Shown piece after piece: positions 27,655 through 38,795 of a stretch of 64,000 nucleotides of DNA (positions within the stretch are counted from its first letter, which is position 1; each line of letters starts with the position of its first letter). Made by a program: the position numbers and the translations under genes. Source of the stretch: JAWKTV01 sp041398905 (GTDB taxonomy: Bacteria; Planctomycetota; Planctomycetia; Planctomycetales; Planctomycetaceae); contig JAWKTV010000001.1 of assembly GCA_041398905.1 (NCBI GenBank), forward strand, positions 186,001 through 250,000, read 5' to 3'. The notes under the pieces are model-generated. The model searched no databases and was not told where the DNA came from. It saw only the letters and a program-made list of their open reading frames with translations.

Positions 27655-29427
27655 ATGTACCGGCAGGCTGGTCCCGTGTCACTGGCGTTCGCGCTGGTGT
27701 TGCTCGGTTGCCGCGACGGTATCGTGCCGCCCGAAGGATCCCCCGCGGCGGCTGACCGACCGGCGGCACCACACCAGGCGTCAACGATTCCGCCGGCGCA
27801 GCGCGCGCCTGCGGAGCCGCTACCGTTGCGACTGCAGCACGCGATTCGCCTGAGCGATGTGGGCGCGCAGTTCGGCTTGGACTTCGCGTATCAAACCGGT
27901 GCGACGGGCAAGCTGCTGATGGTGGAGTCGATGGGCGGGGGCTGCGGCTGGCTCGACTTCGACCGCGACGGCAGGTTGGACCTGTATCTCTGCCAGGGGG
28001 GCGACCCGCTCTTGGAGAGCGAGGCTCAGCCGCTCGATGCGTTGCTGCGACAAGCGGCCGACGGGCGGTTCGTGGACGTCGCTCAGAATGCCGGGGTCGT
28101 CGAACGGCGATATGGCCAGGGCGTGTCGATCGCCGACTTTGACGAGGACGGCTTCGATGACGTGTACGTCTCGAACGTCGGCGTGAACAGGCTGTACCGG
28201 AACCTCGGGGACGGCACGCTCGAAGACGTCACTGCGATCGCTGGCGTGGGTGATCCGCATTGGTCGACCAGCACCGCGTGGGGGGACCTGGATGGGGACG
28301 GCGACCTGGACCTGTACGTCTGCAACTATGCCGACTACGACGTCCGCGATCCTCGGATTTGCACGGACTCCGATGGTCAGCAGGCCGTCTGCGATCCGCT
28401 GGAAGTTGGCTTCCAACGGGACACCTGTTACGAGAATCTCGGGGATGGCCGTTTCGCGGATGTGACGGAGGTCTGGGGCTTCAGCGGGACGGACGACCGG
28501 TCACTGGGGGTGGTGCTGCTTGACCTGAGCGGCGACGGCCGGCAGGACGTGTTCGTGGCGAACGACGTGACGGCGAACTTCTTGTACGTGAGGGATGGGG
28601 CGGGCTTTCGCGAGAGCGGGGTGATTGCCGGCGTCGCCATGAACAGCAAGGGCGACTACCAGGCGAGCATGGGAGTGGCGGTGGGCGACTACGATGCCGA
28701 CGGGCTGCCGGACCTGTATTGCACGCACTTCACGGACGACTCGAACACGCTGTATCGGAATCTGGGGTCGGGCCACTTCGAGGATCTCACGCGGTTCATC
28801 GGTCTCCACCAGCCGACGCTGAACTTCCTCGGCTTCGGCACCGTGTTCGAGGACTTCAACGCGGACGGCCGTCAGGACTTGTTCGTCACCAATGGACACA
28901 TCGCCGACTGGCGTGCCAAAGGCCAGTTGTTGAAGATGCCGCCGCAGCTATTCACCTGGGACGGCAGCCGATTCGTGGAACTGACGGAGGAACTGGGAGA
29001 CTATCGCAACCGCAAGGTGCTGGGCCGGGCGGTGGCGCGGGCCGACTACGATGGCGATGGCGACCCCGATCTGGCGGTCGTCCATCAGGGGGAGCCTGCG
29101 GCGCTGCTGCGCAATGATTCGGAGCGTGGCCGCTGGCTGAAGCTCCAATTCATCGGGCGGCAGTCGAACCGCAAGGCAATCGGCGTGCAGGTGGCGGGCC
29201 GCTGCGGAGAGACGCTGCGAACTGGCTGGCTGGCTGGGGGCAGCAGCTACTGTTGCAGTCATGAGCCCGCGGTTTGGCTCGGGTTCGGCGAGGCCGACGG
29301 GCCTTGCGCGTTGACCGTGCGGTGGCCCTCGGGAGTCGTGCAGGAAGTCAAGGATGTGTTGCTGGATCAATCTCTGACACTGACGGAGCCGGATGGCAGC
29401 GAGGAAGACGTTGAACTGTCACGGTAG
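27655..29427 (+). CDS. CRTAC1-type lipoprotein (FG-GAP propeller plus ASPIC/UnbV)
   Basis: A 590-residue secreted lipoprotein with a lipobox (LALVLLGC, Cys about residue 19). Many FG-GAP/VCBS calcium-loop repeats follow (DFDRDGRLDLYLC, DFDEDGFDDVYVS, DLDGDGDLDLYVC, DYDADGLPDLYC, DYDGDGDPDLAV), forming an integrin-like beta-propeller. It ends in an ASPIC/UnbV domain (LRTGWLAGGSSY ... VRWPSGVVQEV). Such CRTAC1 proteins are surface-exposed and calcium-binding; their ligand in bacteria is not known. It is followed 101 bases later by the heptaheme TPR protein, and the two are often neighbours in planctomycetes. Confidence 0.92.
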   Translation: MYRQAGPVSLAFALVLLGCRDGIVPPEGSPAAADRPAAPHQASTIPPAQRAPAEPLPLRLQHAIRLSDVGAQFGLDFAYQTGATGKLLMVESMGGGCGWLDFDRDGRLDLYLCQGGDPLLESEAQPLDALLRQAADGRFVDVAQNAGVVERRYGQGVSIADFDEDGFDDVYVSNVGVNRLYRNLGDGTLEDVTAIAGVGDPHWSTSTAWGDLDGDGDLDLYVCNYADYDVRDPRICTDSDGQQAVCDPLEVGFQRDTCYENLGDGRFADVTEVWGFSGTDDRSLGVVLLDLSGDGRQDVFVANDVTANFLYVRDGAGFRESGVIAGVAMNSKGDYQASMGVAVGDYDADGLPDLYCTHFTDDSNTLYRNLGSGHFEDLTRFIGLHQPTLNFLGFGTVFEDFNADGRQDLFVTNGHIADWRAKGQLLKMPPQLFTWDGSRFVELTEELGDYRNRKVLGRAVARADYDGDGDPDLAVVHQGEPAALLRNDSERGRWLKLQFIGRQSNRKAIGVQVAGRCGETLRTGWLAGGSSYCCSHEPAVWLGFGEADGPCALTVRWPSGVVQEVKDVLLDQSLTLTEPDGSEEDVELSR

Positions 29428-29528
29428 GCCGTCCCTCGGCCACAATTCATCCTGGAACGTCCAGCTTCCGAGCCGTTCGGCTGCGGCGTGGACGGGCGAC
29501 ATCTCCCGGAAGGCGCGGTGACCGCCAC

Positions 29529-31411
29529 ATGTCGGAATCCCGATTGCCCATGCGTCGACTTGCCCTTGTGATCGTGGTCGCATTGCTGGCCGGCGGCGTC
29601 TGGCTGGTGTTCTTTCACGACCCGCTCGCGGGATTGCAGCCTGTCCGCAACGAGCGGGAGACCACCGCGTCGGACATCGCGGTGCCCTCCTATCCAGCCC
29701 GGTCCGTTGACGAGTATGTGGGCAGCGCGGCCTGTCGCGAGTGTCATGCCGCGATTGCGGCGGAGTACGAGTCGCATCCGATGTGGCATTCGACCCGCGC
29801 GGTGAGCGGCCCCGTCGAGGCGGCGGCGACCGGGCCGGAAAGCGGATTCGTCTTCCGCGGTGAGCAGTACTTCGTCGAGAACTCCGACGGCGAAGCGGTG
29901 CATCACATCGTCGGTCGCGACAAGCAGGGTGAGGTGCTGTACGACCAGTCGGCGCACGTCTCGTACGAGATCGGTTCGGGGCGAAGGGGTCGCGCGTTCG
30001 TGCTGCAGCAGGACGATCTGCTGTTTCAGTCGCCGATTACCTGGTACGCCGGAAAGGATGGCTGGGGCCTGTCTCCCGGGTACGTGGCGTCGCACCGCAG
30101 GTTCGACCGCCGCCTGCTGGATGGCTGCGTAAATTGCCATGTCGGCCTGGTGGCTGGCGGTTCCGGCCAGCCGGACCGCTTTGCGAGTCCCCCGTTCATC
30201 GAGGAAGGAGTTGGCTGTGAGCGATGTCATGGTCCGGGTGCAGCGCATATCCAGTGGCACAGTTCACAGACAGCACCGACCGGACCGGACCCGATCGTGA
30301 ATCCGGTCGATCTGCCACCGGCGGAGCGGGAAGCGGTCTGCCAGCAGTGCCATCTGACCGGTGTTGAGCGTGTGGTCCGTGCCGGTCGGAGCGAGTTCGA
30401 CTTTCGCCCCGGTGACCGGCTGTCGGATGTCTGGATGGCGTTCGTGCTTCCCGGCAGCGGCGAAGGTGCGGGCAAGCGAATGGCGGTCAGTCATGTCGAA
30501 GAACTGCAAACGAGCCGCTGCTGGACCGAGGCCGCGGAACCTTCGGATGCACCTCCTGTCACAATCCGCACGGAATTCCGACGGCGGACGAACGGATCGG
30601 CTTCTATCGCGCAAAATGCCTGCAATGCCATGGAGAATCGGGCGTGTCATGCGGTCAGCCGGAGGCACAGCGTCTGCTCACACAATCGGACGACTCCTGC
30701 ATCGCCTGCCACATGCCGCAGTTGGACGCCGACGATGTGCCGCACACGACCCAGACCGATCACCGGCTGTTGCGGAATCCCCTGACCCAACTGGCGGGGG
30801 CTGGACATGCCGAAGCGGAGACGGCGGTGACGCTGATTGACGAGGCTCGGGAGTTAGCGCCGCAATGGGAGCAGCAGCGGGCGCGGGGGATCATGTTCGC
30901 ACGACGAGCCGAACAGACCTCGGATGTGCTGCTCGCGGACCAGGCGATCAACGCTTTGCGGCCGCTGGCGGTGCCTTTGGCGAACGACTTGCCGTTGCAG
31001 GCGGCGCTGGCCGCCGCGTTGAACCTGACGGGTGACACCGGCGGCGCCGGCGCTGTCTGGCAGGGCATCCTGCAGCAGGACCCCAGCCACGAGGCCGCGC
31101 TCGAAGGGCTGGCGTATGCCTGCCATGATGCTGGACAGTTCGAGCTGGCGCTGGAGTACCTGGATCGGCTGTTGGCGATCAATCCTTATCAGAGCAATTC
31201 TCATGGGCGGCGGGCGCACATCCTGGGACGTCTGGAGCGAATGCCCGAAGCGATCGAGGCGGCTCAGCGGACGATCGAACTTGATCCGACCAGCGTGCAT
31301 GTCTACCGGTGGCTGTCACACGCCTGTGCTCTCGCAGGCGACCAGGAGTCGAGCCAGAAGTACTCGAACATGGCCGACACGCTCGAGCGGCTGCCTCCTG
31401 TTGAACGGTAG
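29529..31411 (+). CDS. Heptaheme c-type cytochrome with TPR tail, one frameshift
   Basis: A secreted or membrane-anchored electron-transfer protein. An N-terminal helix (LALVIVVALLAGGVWLVFF) is followed by a cytochrome c554-like region. After joining frames seven CxxCH heme sites are seen: CRECH, CVNCH, CERCH, CQQCH, CTSCH, CLQCH and CIACH. The last ~200 residues are TPR repeats (ALEYLDRLLAINPYQSN; AIEAAQRTIELDPTSVH). The frame breaks at about 30515-30540, just before CTSCH; one missing base accounts for the 3n+2 length. The reconstructed protein is about 627 residues. It sits in the same run as the CRTAC1 lipoprotein. Electron donor and acceptor unknown. Confidence 0.87.
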
Positions 31412-31506
31412 GTTTCCCGCGATCGATGGTCCGGGGTCTGTCGGCCGTTGCGGCGTTGCGAGGCCGCCTCCCTGTGGGATGACGAATTCACACGGGGCTG
31501 CTTCGT

Positions 31507-31533
31507 GTCGCTGTCCGCGGCGCGGACAGCGAC
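31507..31533. repeat. Dispersed hairpin repeat, copy 2
   Basis: A perfect inverted repeat: 12-bp stem GTCGCTGTCCGC, loop GGC, then the complement. It lies about 100 bases after the heptaheme gene. It shares its core with copies at 11628-11650 and 49343-49369. REP-like or terminator. Confidence 0.75.
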
Positions 31534-31665
31534 TTCCGGCAAGTGGCATCGCCGATGCTATCGGACCGCGTTGACACGCCAGCCGCGCCCCCTTCCAATC
31601 TGAGGCTGGCCTCGCAGCTCCCGGACGATTCGGAATCGGTTTTACGAACAACATGGAGAGAGTAC

Positions 31666-34600
31666 ATGTTTCGATCGCGTCCTGAATGCTGGCTGCTGAT
31701 GTGTCTGGCGCTGATGCCAACCGTCGCCGACGCGCAGGTGAATCCGAACAGTCTGCAGGCCCGACTGCTGCAGGAGCCTGTCCGGGAGCTGGCCAGTGCG
31801 GCGTGAGCAAGGGGACGCTGGCCGGGGCGCGGTGTTGTTCTTTCAGGCGTTTCTGGCCTGCTCGCGGTGCCACGACGCGACGGCCGGAACGCAGCTTGGT
31901 CCGGACCTCGCCAAGGCTGGTGACAAAGCGACTGCCGAGCACCTGATCGAATCGGTGCTTGCGCCGTCGAAAGTGATCAAGCTGGGGTACGAGCCGGTCA
32001 CGGTCACCACAGCCGACGGGCGGGTCATTCTCGGTTGGTCGTCTCTGAGCAGGACGGCGTACTGGAGCTGACTGATCCGGGCGGCGGGAAGCGGTGCGGG
32101 CGCTTGAGGAGATCGAAACCCGCAATGTGGGCAACGTGTCGCTGATGCCGGACGGGCTGGTCAACGCGCTGACTGATCGTCAGCAGTTTCTCGATCTGGC
32201 GAAGTACTTGATCGAAGTCGCCGAAGGGGGCCCAACCGAGCCAGGGAGCTGCGGCCGGCGCACACGGCGTTCGTCGTGCCGGAGTATGAGCGGGAGATCG
32301 ACCACGCGGGGTTGATTCGTGGTTTGAACAACGAGTCACTGGCGCGTGGCCGGGCGATCTACGAGCGTGTCTGCGCGAACTGTCATGGCACGAAGGATCA
32401 ACCGGGGTCACTGCCGCATTCGCCCCGGTTCGCCGTCCACAAGTTCAAGAACGGCAGCGACCCGCACAGCCTCTACCAGACGCTGACGCACGGTTACAAC
32501 CTGATGGCTCCACAGAGCTGGATGGTCCCCCAGCAGAAGTACGAGGTGATCCACTACCTGCGCGAAACCTACCTGCGTCGCGGCAACCCGTCGCAGTTCG
32601 TGAAGATCGACGACGACTATCTCGCGGGGTTGCCGCAGGGGACGACGACCGGGCCGGCCCCCGCCAGTGTGGACCCGTGGATGGCGATGGATTACGGACC
32701 GAGTCTGTGCAACACCTACGAGGTCAGCCAATCGGAGGAGAGCGGACCGAACATCGCGTACAAGGGATTGGCGGTGCGGCTGGATGCCGGGACTGGTGGT
32801 GTTTCACGCGGGACGCAATGGGGGTTGTTCGATCACGACACGTTGCGCTTCGCCGCCGCATGGACCGGCAGCGGGTTCATTGACTGGAAAGGAATTCACT
32901 TCAACGGTCAGCACCAGGTTCACCCGCGATTGATCGGCGAGCTGCATGTCGAGAACCCGGTCGGTCCGGGGTGGGCGGACCCGGAGACAGGCCGCTTCAC
33001 CGATCCGCGACTGCGAGGCCGCGACGATCGACCGTACGGACCTCTGCCGCGGGCCTGGGGCCGGTACCTCGGTACTTACAGCTACGGCGATCAAACGGTG
33101 ATCGCGTACAACGTGGGCGATGCGAAGGTGCTGGAACTGATGGGTGCGGAATCGGACGCTTCCCGTCAGCTCACGGCGTTCACGCGGACGCTGGAGATTG
33201 GTGAATCTTCGCGCGACCTGCTGGCGCGCATCGCACCGGATAGCACGGCGGTCGCGGTCGTGGGTGACGACCGCGTGTCGCTGCGGACGGTGGACGGGTT
33301 CCGCGTGCTCAGTATCCCTGCCGCCGCCACGCCAACGCGCGTCAAGGTGTTGATGGCGAAAGCCCCGGAAGGCGACCTGGCAGCTCTGGCGGCGACGACT
33401 CCCTCGCCGAGACCACTGCAACCGTTGACCGTGGGCGGGCCGAAGCGCTGGCCCGAGGTGCTGCAGACATCGGTAATCGTCGGCGACGAGGGCGGACCGT
33501 TCGCCGCCGACACGCTCGGGCTGCCGGAGCAGAATCCGTGGAATGCGCAACTGCGGCTGACCGGGTTCGACTTCTTTCCGGATGGTCAGCGCATCGCGGT
33601 CTGCACCTGGGACGGCGACGTGTGGGTGGTCGACGGTATCGCGCAGCCGGAAGCGGGCCTGACCTGGCAGCGGATCGCGTCCGGGTTGTTTCAACCGCTC
33701 GGTCTGAAGTTCCGTGACGGGTCGATCTTCGTCTGCTGCCGCGATCAGATCGTCAAGCTGCACGACCTCAATGGCGACGGCGAGACCGACTTCCACGAGT
33801 GCTTCAACAACGATCATCAGGTCACGGAGCACTTCCACGAATTCGCGATGGGGCTGCAGACCGACGCGGACGGAAACTTCTATTACGCCAAGAGTGGCCG
33901 CCACGCGCTGCCCGCGCTGGTGCCGCATCATGGCACGCTGCTGAAGGTGACCCGCGACGGCAGCACGACGGAGATTCTCGCGACGGGGTTCCGCGCGGCG
34001 AATGGGGTCTGCCTGAACCCGGACGGCACGTTCTTCGTGACCGATCAGGAAGGGTTCTGGACTCCCAAGAACCGCATCAACCGGGTCGAGCAGGGCGGGT
34101 TCTATGGCAACCTGTGGGGCTACACCGAGATCACCGACACGTCGGACGAGGTGATGGAGCAACCGCTCTGCTGGATCACGAATGAGTTCGATCGTTCGCC
34201 GGCGGAGCTGATCTGGGTTCCGGAGGGGACCTGGGGCCCCCTGAGCGGCTCGCTGCTCAACACCTCTTACGGCATGGGGCAAGTGTTCGTCGTGCCGCAC
34301 GAGACGGTGGACGGCAAGGCCCAGGGGGGCATGTGCGCGTTGCCGCTGCCGAACTTTCCGACCGGCATCATGCGGCCCCGGTTTCATCCAACCGATGGAC
34401 AGCTCTACGTGTGCGGCATGTTCGCCTGGGCCGGCAATCAGTCCACGCCCGGCGGCTTCTACCGCCTGCGACACACCGGACGGCCGACCGACTTGCCGAT
34501 CGGTCTCAGCGCGAGCAACGGCGCACTCGAGTTGACCTTCACCGATCCGCTCGACGAGGGATCGGTCACCGCGGATCGCTTTGAAGTCAAGGTCTGGGGA

Positions 34601-34816
34601 CTGAAGCGCAGTCGGAACTACGGCTCGAAGCATCTCGATGAGCGGCCACTGACCGTCACGGGTGCGACCATCAGCGCCGACAATCGCACCGTGACGCTGC
34701 ACCTCCCTGACCTCGCCCCGACCTGGTGCATGGAGATCAAGTATCGGCTGAAAGGTACCGACGGTCGCCCGGTGACGGGCCGGATTCACAACACCATCCA
34801 CGCGCTGCATGATTGA
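31666..34816 (+). CDS. Large diheme, beta-propeller dehydrogenase-like protein (DUF6797 type), four frameshifts
   Basis: A reconstructed protein of about 1050 residues. A signal peptide (WLLMCLALMPTVADA) is followed by a first cytochrome segment with CSRCH, a second with CANCHG, then a region starting PWMAMDYGPSLCNTYEVS that matches what I recall as DUF6797. The C-terminal half is a beta-propeller resembling PQQ/sorbosone dehydrogenases (CTWDGDVWVVDG, GLKFRDGSIFVCCRDQIVKL). From 32276 the frame is clean. Before that, continuity needs four shifts within about 440 bases (near 31800, 32040, 32095, 32235). Probably a periplasmic sugar or alcohol dehydrogenase passing electrons to its own hemes. 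It follows the heptaheme gene on the same strand. Confidence 0.82.
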
Positions 34817-34894
34817 GCCGCGGAGACGCGATTTGGCCGCGACGCGGTCGCTCGAAAGTGTCCGGATCGTGGCGATGTGCCCTGGCATCGCTGC

Positions 34895-34922
34895 TTGACA
34901 CCCCTGTACCCCCTCCTAGAAT
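34895..34922 (+). promoter_or_regulatory. Sigma-70-type promoter for mcsA-mcsB
   Basis: TTGACA (34895-34900) and TAGAAT (34917-34922) with a 16-base spacer, a near-consensus pair about 175 bases before mcsA. No CtsR-like tandem heptad was seen in or around it. Confidence 0.6.
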
Positions 34923-35097
34923 TTTGACCGTCGGCGCTAAACGTGTGGCTTGAGCTGTCGATTGCGACGGTTTCTTGCGAGATTTCTGTCCGGCGCGAGT
35001 GGCCGGAAGCTAGAATCAGAGCAGTCCACCGCACCTGCGAGCGGCGGCCATTCAAGGGCGACTGCGTCGGGATGCGAGCAGTCGGGGAGAGACGGAC

Positions 35098-35598
35098 ATG
35101 AAGAAGTGCCGACGCTGCCACAAGCCGGCGACGCTGCATATCACCGAGATCAAGGAGGGGGAGATTCGCGCCTTGCACCTCTGCGAGGTCTGCGCGCAGG
35201 ACTATCTCAGCAACGTCGAAGCCGGTGACGTGAATGCGGAAGAGCCTGACAAGCTGCCCGGCGGCTTTGAGGCCGAGAGCAAGGCGGAGCAGGACGAGAG
35301 CTGCCCGCATTGCGGCATCACGTACAAGCAGTTCCGCAGTCGCGGACGGCTCGGCTGCCCGCACGACTACGATGTGTTTCGTGAACGGCTGGGCCCGTTG
35401 CTGGAGAGCATTCACGGCGAGCGACAGCATATTGGCAAGTCCCCGCAAAGCCGTCCGTCCGTCAGTCGTCGGCAGCACGAACTGGTCCGTCTGCGCGGCG
35501 CTCTCAAAGGTGCGGTCGAGGCTGAAGACTACGAGCAGGCCGCCCAACTGCGCGACGAGATCCGTCAGTTGGAGAGCGGTGAGGAGACAGGGGCGTGA
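35098..35598 (+). CDS. mcsA: McsA-like zinc/UVR-motif protein
   Basis: A 166-residue McsA-type protein, the activator and adaptor of the arginine kinase McsB in the Clp proteolysis system of Firmicutes. Two zinc-binding pairs are visible: CRRCHKPATLHI ... LCEVCAQDY and CPHCGITYKQF ... GRLGCPHDY. The C-terminal UVR motif (KGAVEAEDYEQAAQLRDEIR) mediates interaction with Clp ATPases in homologues. The ATG at 35098 starts directly at the first zinc site. mcsB follows 45 bases later, so the pair is one operon. No ctsR or clpC is adjacent. Confidence 0.93.
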   Translation: MKKCRRCHKPATLHITEIKEGEIRALHLCEVCAQDYLSNVEAGDVNAEEPDKLPGGFEAESKAEQDESCPHCGITYKQFRSRGRLGCPHDYDVFRERLGPLLESIHGERQHIGKSPQSRPSVSRRQHELVRLRGALKGAVEAEDYEQAAQLRDEIRQLESGEETGA

Positions 35599-35643
35599 CC
35601 AGCATCGACACGGGCGGACAGAGAACCTTCGGGGAGCACATTC

Positions 35644-36711
35644 GTGGATCTTGAGTCGCTGACCAACACGAGCGGCGAATGGCTGCGGGGAACCGGTCCG
35701 GACTCGGATATCGTCATCTCCAGCCGGATTCGCCTCGCGCGCAACCTGTCGGAGTATCCCTTTCCACCGCACGCCGACGACGATGTGCGGGCCGAAGTCG
35801 AGCATCTGCTCCGCGACGAGATTCGCAAGCTCGCGATCGGCAAGGATCTGCTGTATCTCGATGTCAACGAGCTGGACCCGATCGAACGCCAGTTCCTGGT
35901 CGAACGCCAGCTCATCTCCCGCGAACATGCCGACACGCACGGCACGCGCGGTGTCGGCATCGGCGACCGCGAGACCGTCAGCCTGATGATCAACGAGGAG
36001 GACCACCTGCGGATTCAGGTGCTTCGCAGCGGCTTCGCCCTCGACCAGTGCTGGGAGGAGATGAACGACCTCGATGACGAGCTCGAGTCGCGGGTCGCCT
36101 TCGCGTTCGATGACGAGTTCGGCTACCTCACCTCCTGCCCCACCAACGCCGGCACCGGCATGCGGGCCAGCGTGATGCTGCACCTGCCCGGTCTCGTGCT
36201 CACCAAGGAAGTCCAGAAGGTCTTCCAGGCGATGCAGAAGATGAACCTGACGGTCCGCGGCCTGTATGGTGAGGGGAGTCAGGCGATGGGGGACTTCTAC
36301 CAGATCTCGAACCAGGTCACCCTTGGAAAGTCCGAAGAGGAAATCGTCGACACGATCAAAGGCGTCGTGCCGCGGATCCTCGAATACGAACGCCGTGTCC
36401 GCACCGCACTCGTCAAGGAGAATCGGGAGAAGCTGCACGATCAGGTCTCCCGCGCGTTCGGCATCCTTCGCAGCGCCCAAACCATCACATCTGAAGAGAC
36501 GATGCACCTGCTCTCCAGCGTGCGGATGGGCATCAACCTCGGGCTGGTTGACGGGATCGCGATTCCCACCGTCAACGAGTTGTTCATCCACACACAACCC
36601 GCCCATTTGCAGAAGATTCGCCGCACCTCGCTGGAGACCTCGGAACGGAACGTCGCTCGCGCGGCCTACCTGCGGGAGCGTCTCGCTCACGGCGGGCCAC
36701 TCGCGAACTGA
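35644..36711 (+). CDS. mcsB: Protein-arginine kinase McsB
   Basis: A 355-residue ATP:guanido phosphotransferase-fold kinase that phosphorylates arginines in proteins, marking them for ClpCP degradation in Bacillus. Visible family sites: SSRIRLARNL (ATP arginines), GVGIGDRETVSLMINEEDHLRIQ (Glu catalytic base region), LTSCPTNAGTGMRASVMLHLP (catalytic Cys loop) and RGLYGEGSQAMGDFYQISNQ. The start codon at 35644 is GTG (GTGGATCTTGAG). All signature residues are present, so activity is expected. Operon with mcsA. The convergent neighbour is a Ser/Thr kinase. Confidence 0.95.
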   Translation: MDLESLTNTSGEWLRGTGPDSDIVISSRIRLARNLSEYPFPPHADDDVRAEVEHLLRDEIRKLAIGKDLLYLDVNELDPIERQFLVERQLISREHADTHGTRGVGIGDRETVSLMINEEDHLRIQVLRSGFALDQCWEEMNDLDDELESRVAFAFDDEFGYLTSCPTNAGTGMRASVMLHLPGLVLTKEVQKVFQAMQKMNLTVRGLYGEGSQAMGDFYQISNQVTLGKSEEEIVDTIKGVVPRILEYERRVRTALVKENREKLHDQVSRAFGILRSAQTITSEETMHLLSSVRMGINLGLVDGIAIPTVNELFIHTQPAHLQKIRRTSLETSERNVARAAYLRERLAHGGPLAN

Positions 36712-36798
36712 GGGCATCACTTCGCGAACTGGTGAGATCGGCGTGAACCCGCAGGCTGATTGCCGCCGCGCGTGATCCGTCCCATGAAGTCGACCGGA

Positions 36799-38385
<1,587 letters not shown>

Positions 38386-38449
38386 AGCAGCAGGGTCAGG
38401 ATCGCGACGGAGAAATGGACCGCCAGTATAGCGACTGGTGGGCCGACAC

Positions 38450-38728
38450 TCACAACCGTCGACGCCCCGCGAGGAGCGTAATCACCGCCGAGAACAACGC
38501 TCCGCCGATGATCGACCAGATGATCGGAAAGCTGCGGTCGCCCACCTGAATGGAGAAGATTTCCGGCAGCCCGGCCTGCCGCGACAAGTACGTGCCCAGC
38601 ATCGCCCCGACGAACCCGATGGCGATGGACACCAGGCACCCGCCCCGCGAAACTCCCACGATCGCCCGAGCGATGCCGCCGCACACGCCGGCGATGACCA
38701 GTAGAATCAGCAGTTCAACCAAGCTCAT
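38450..38728 (-). CDS. GlsB/YeaQ/YmgE-family small membrane protein
   Basis: A 92-residue, very hydrophobic protein with three predicted membrane helices and Gly-rich turns: LLILLVIAGVCGGIARAIVG, GCLVSIAIGFVGAMLGTYLS and FPIIWSIIGGALFSAVITLL. This is the pattern of the transglycosylase-associated (GlsB/YeaQ/YmgE) family, whose members are stress-related inner-membrane proteins of unclear function. It sits 64 bases upstream of the kinase start on the same strand, so co-transcription is possible. Confidence 0.85.
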   Translation of the reverse strand: MSLVELLILLVIAGVCGGIARAIVGVSRGGCLVSIAIGFVGAMLGTYLSRQAGLPEIFSIQVGDRSFPIIWSIIGGALFSAVITLLAGRRRL

Positions 38729-38795
38729 TGGTCAGCCATCTGAAACAGGTGCGTTTGACTCGGTTCAAAGAAAACACCAAGTCGCAACTGACCGA

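Noticed and set aside
32804..34888. 694-codon open frame antisense to the diheme propeller gene
   Set aside because: Shadow frame with Arg/Val/Gln bias and no motifs; the plus strand is clearly coding.
34895..35097. CtsR operator before mcsA
   Set aside because: No tandem heptanucleotide repeat of CtsR type was found; only a plain promoter was visible.
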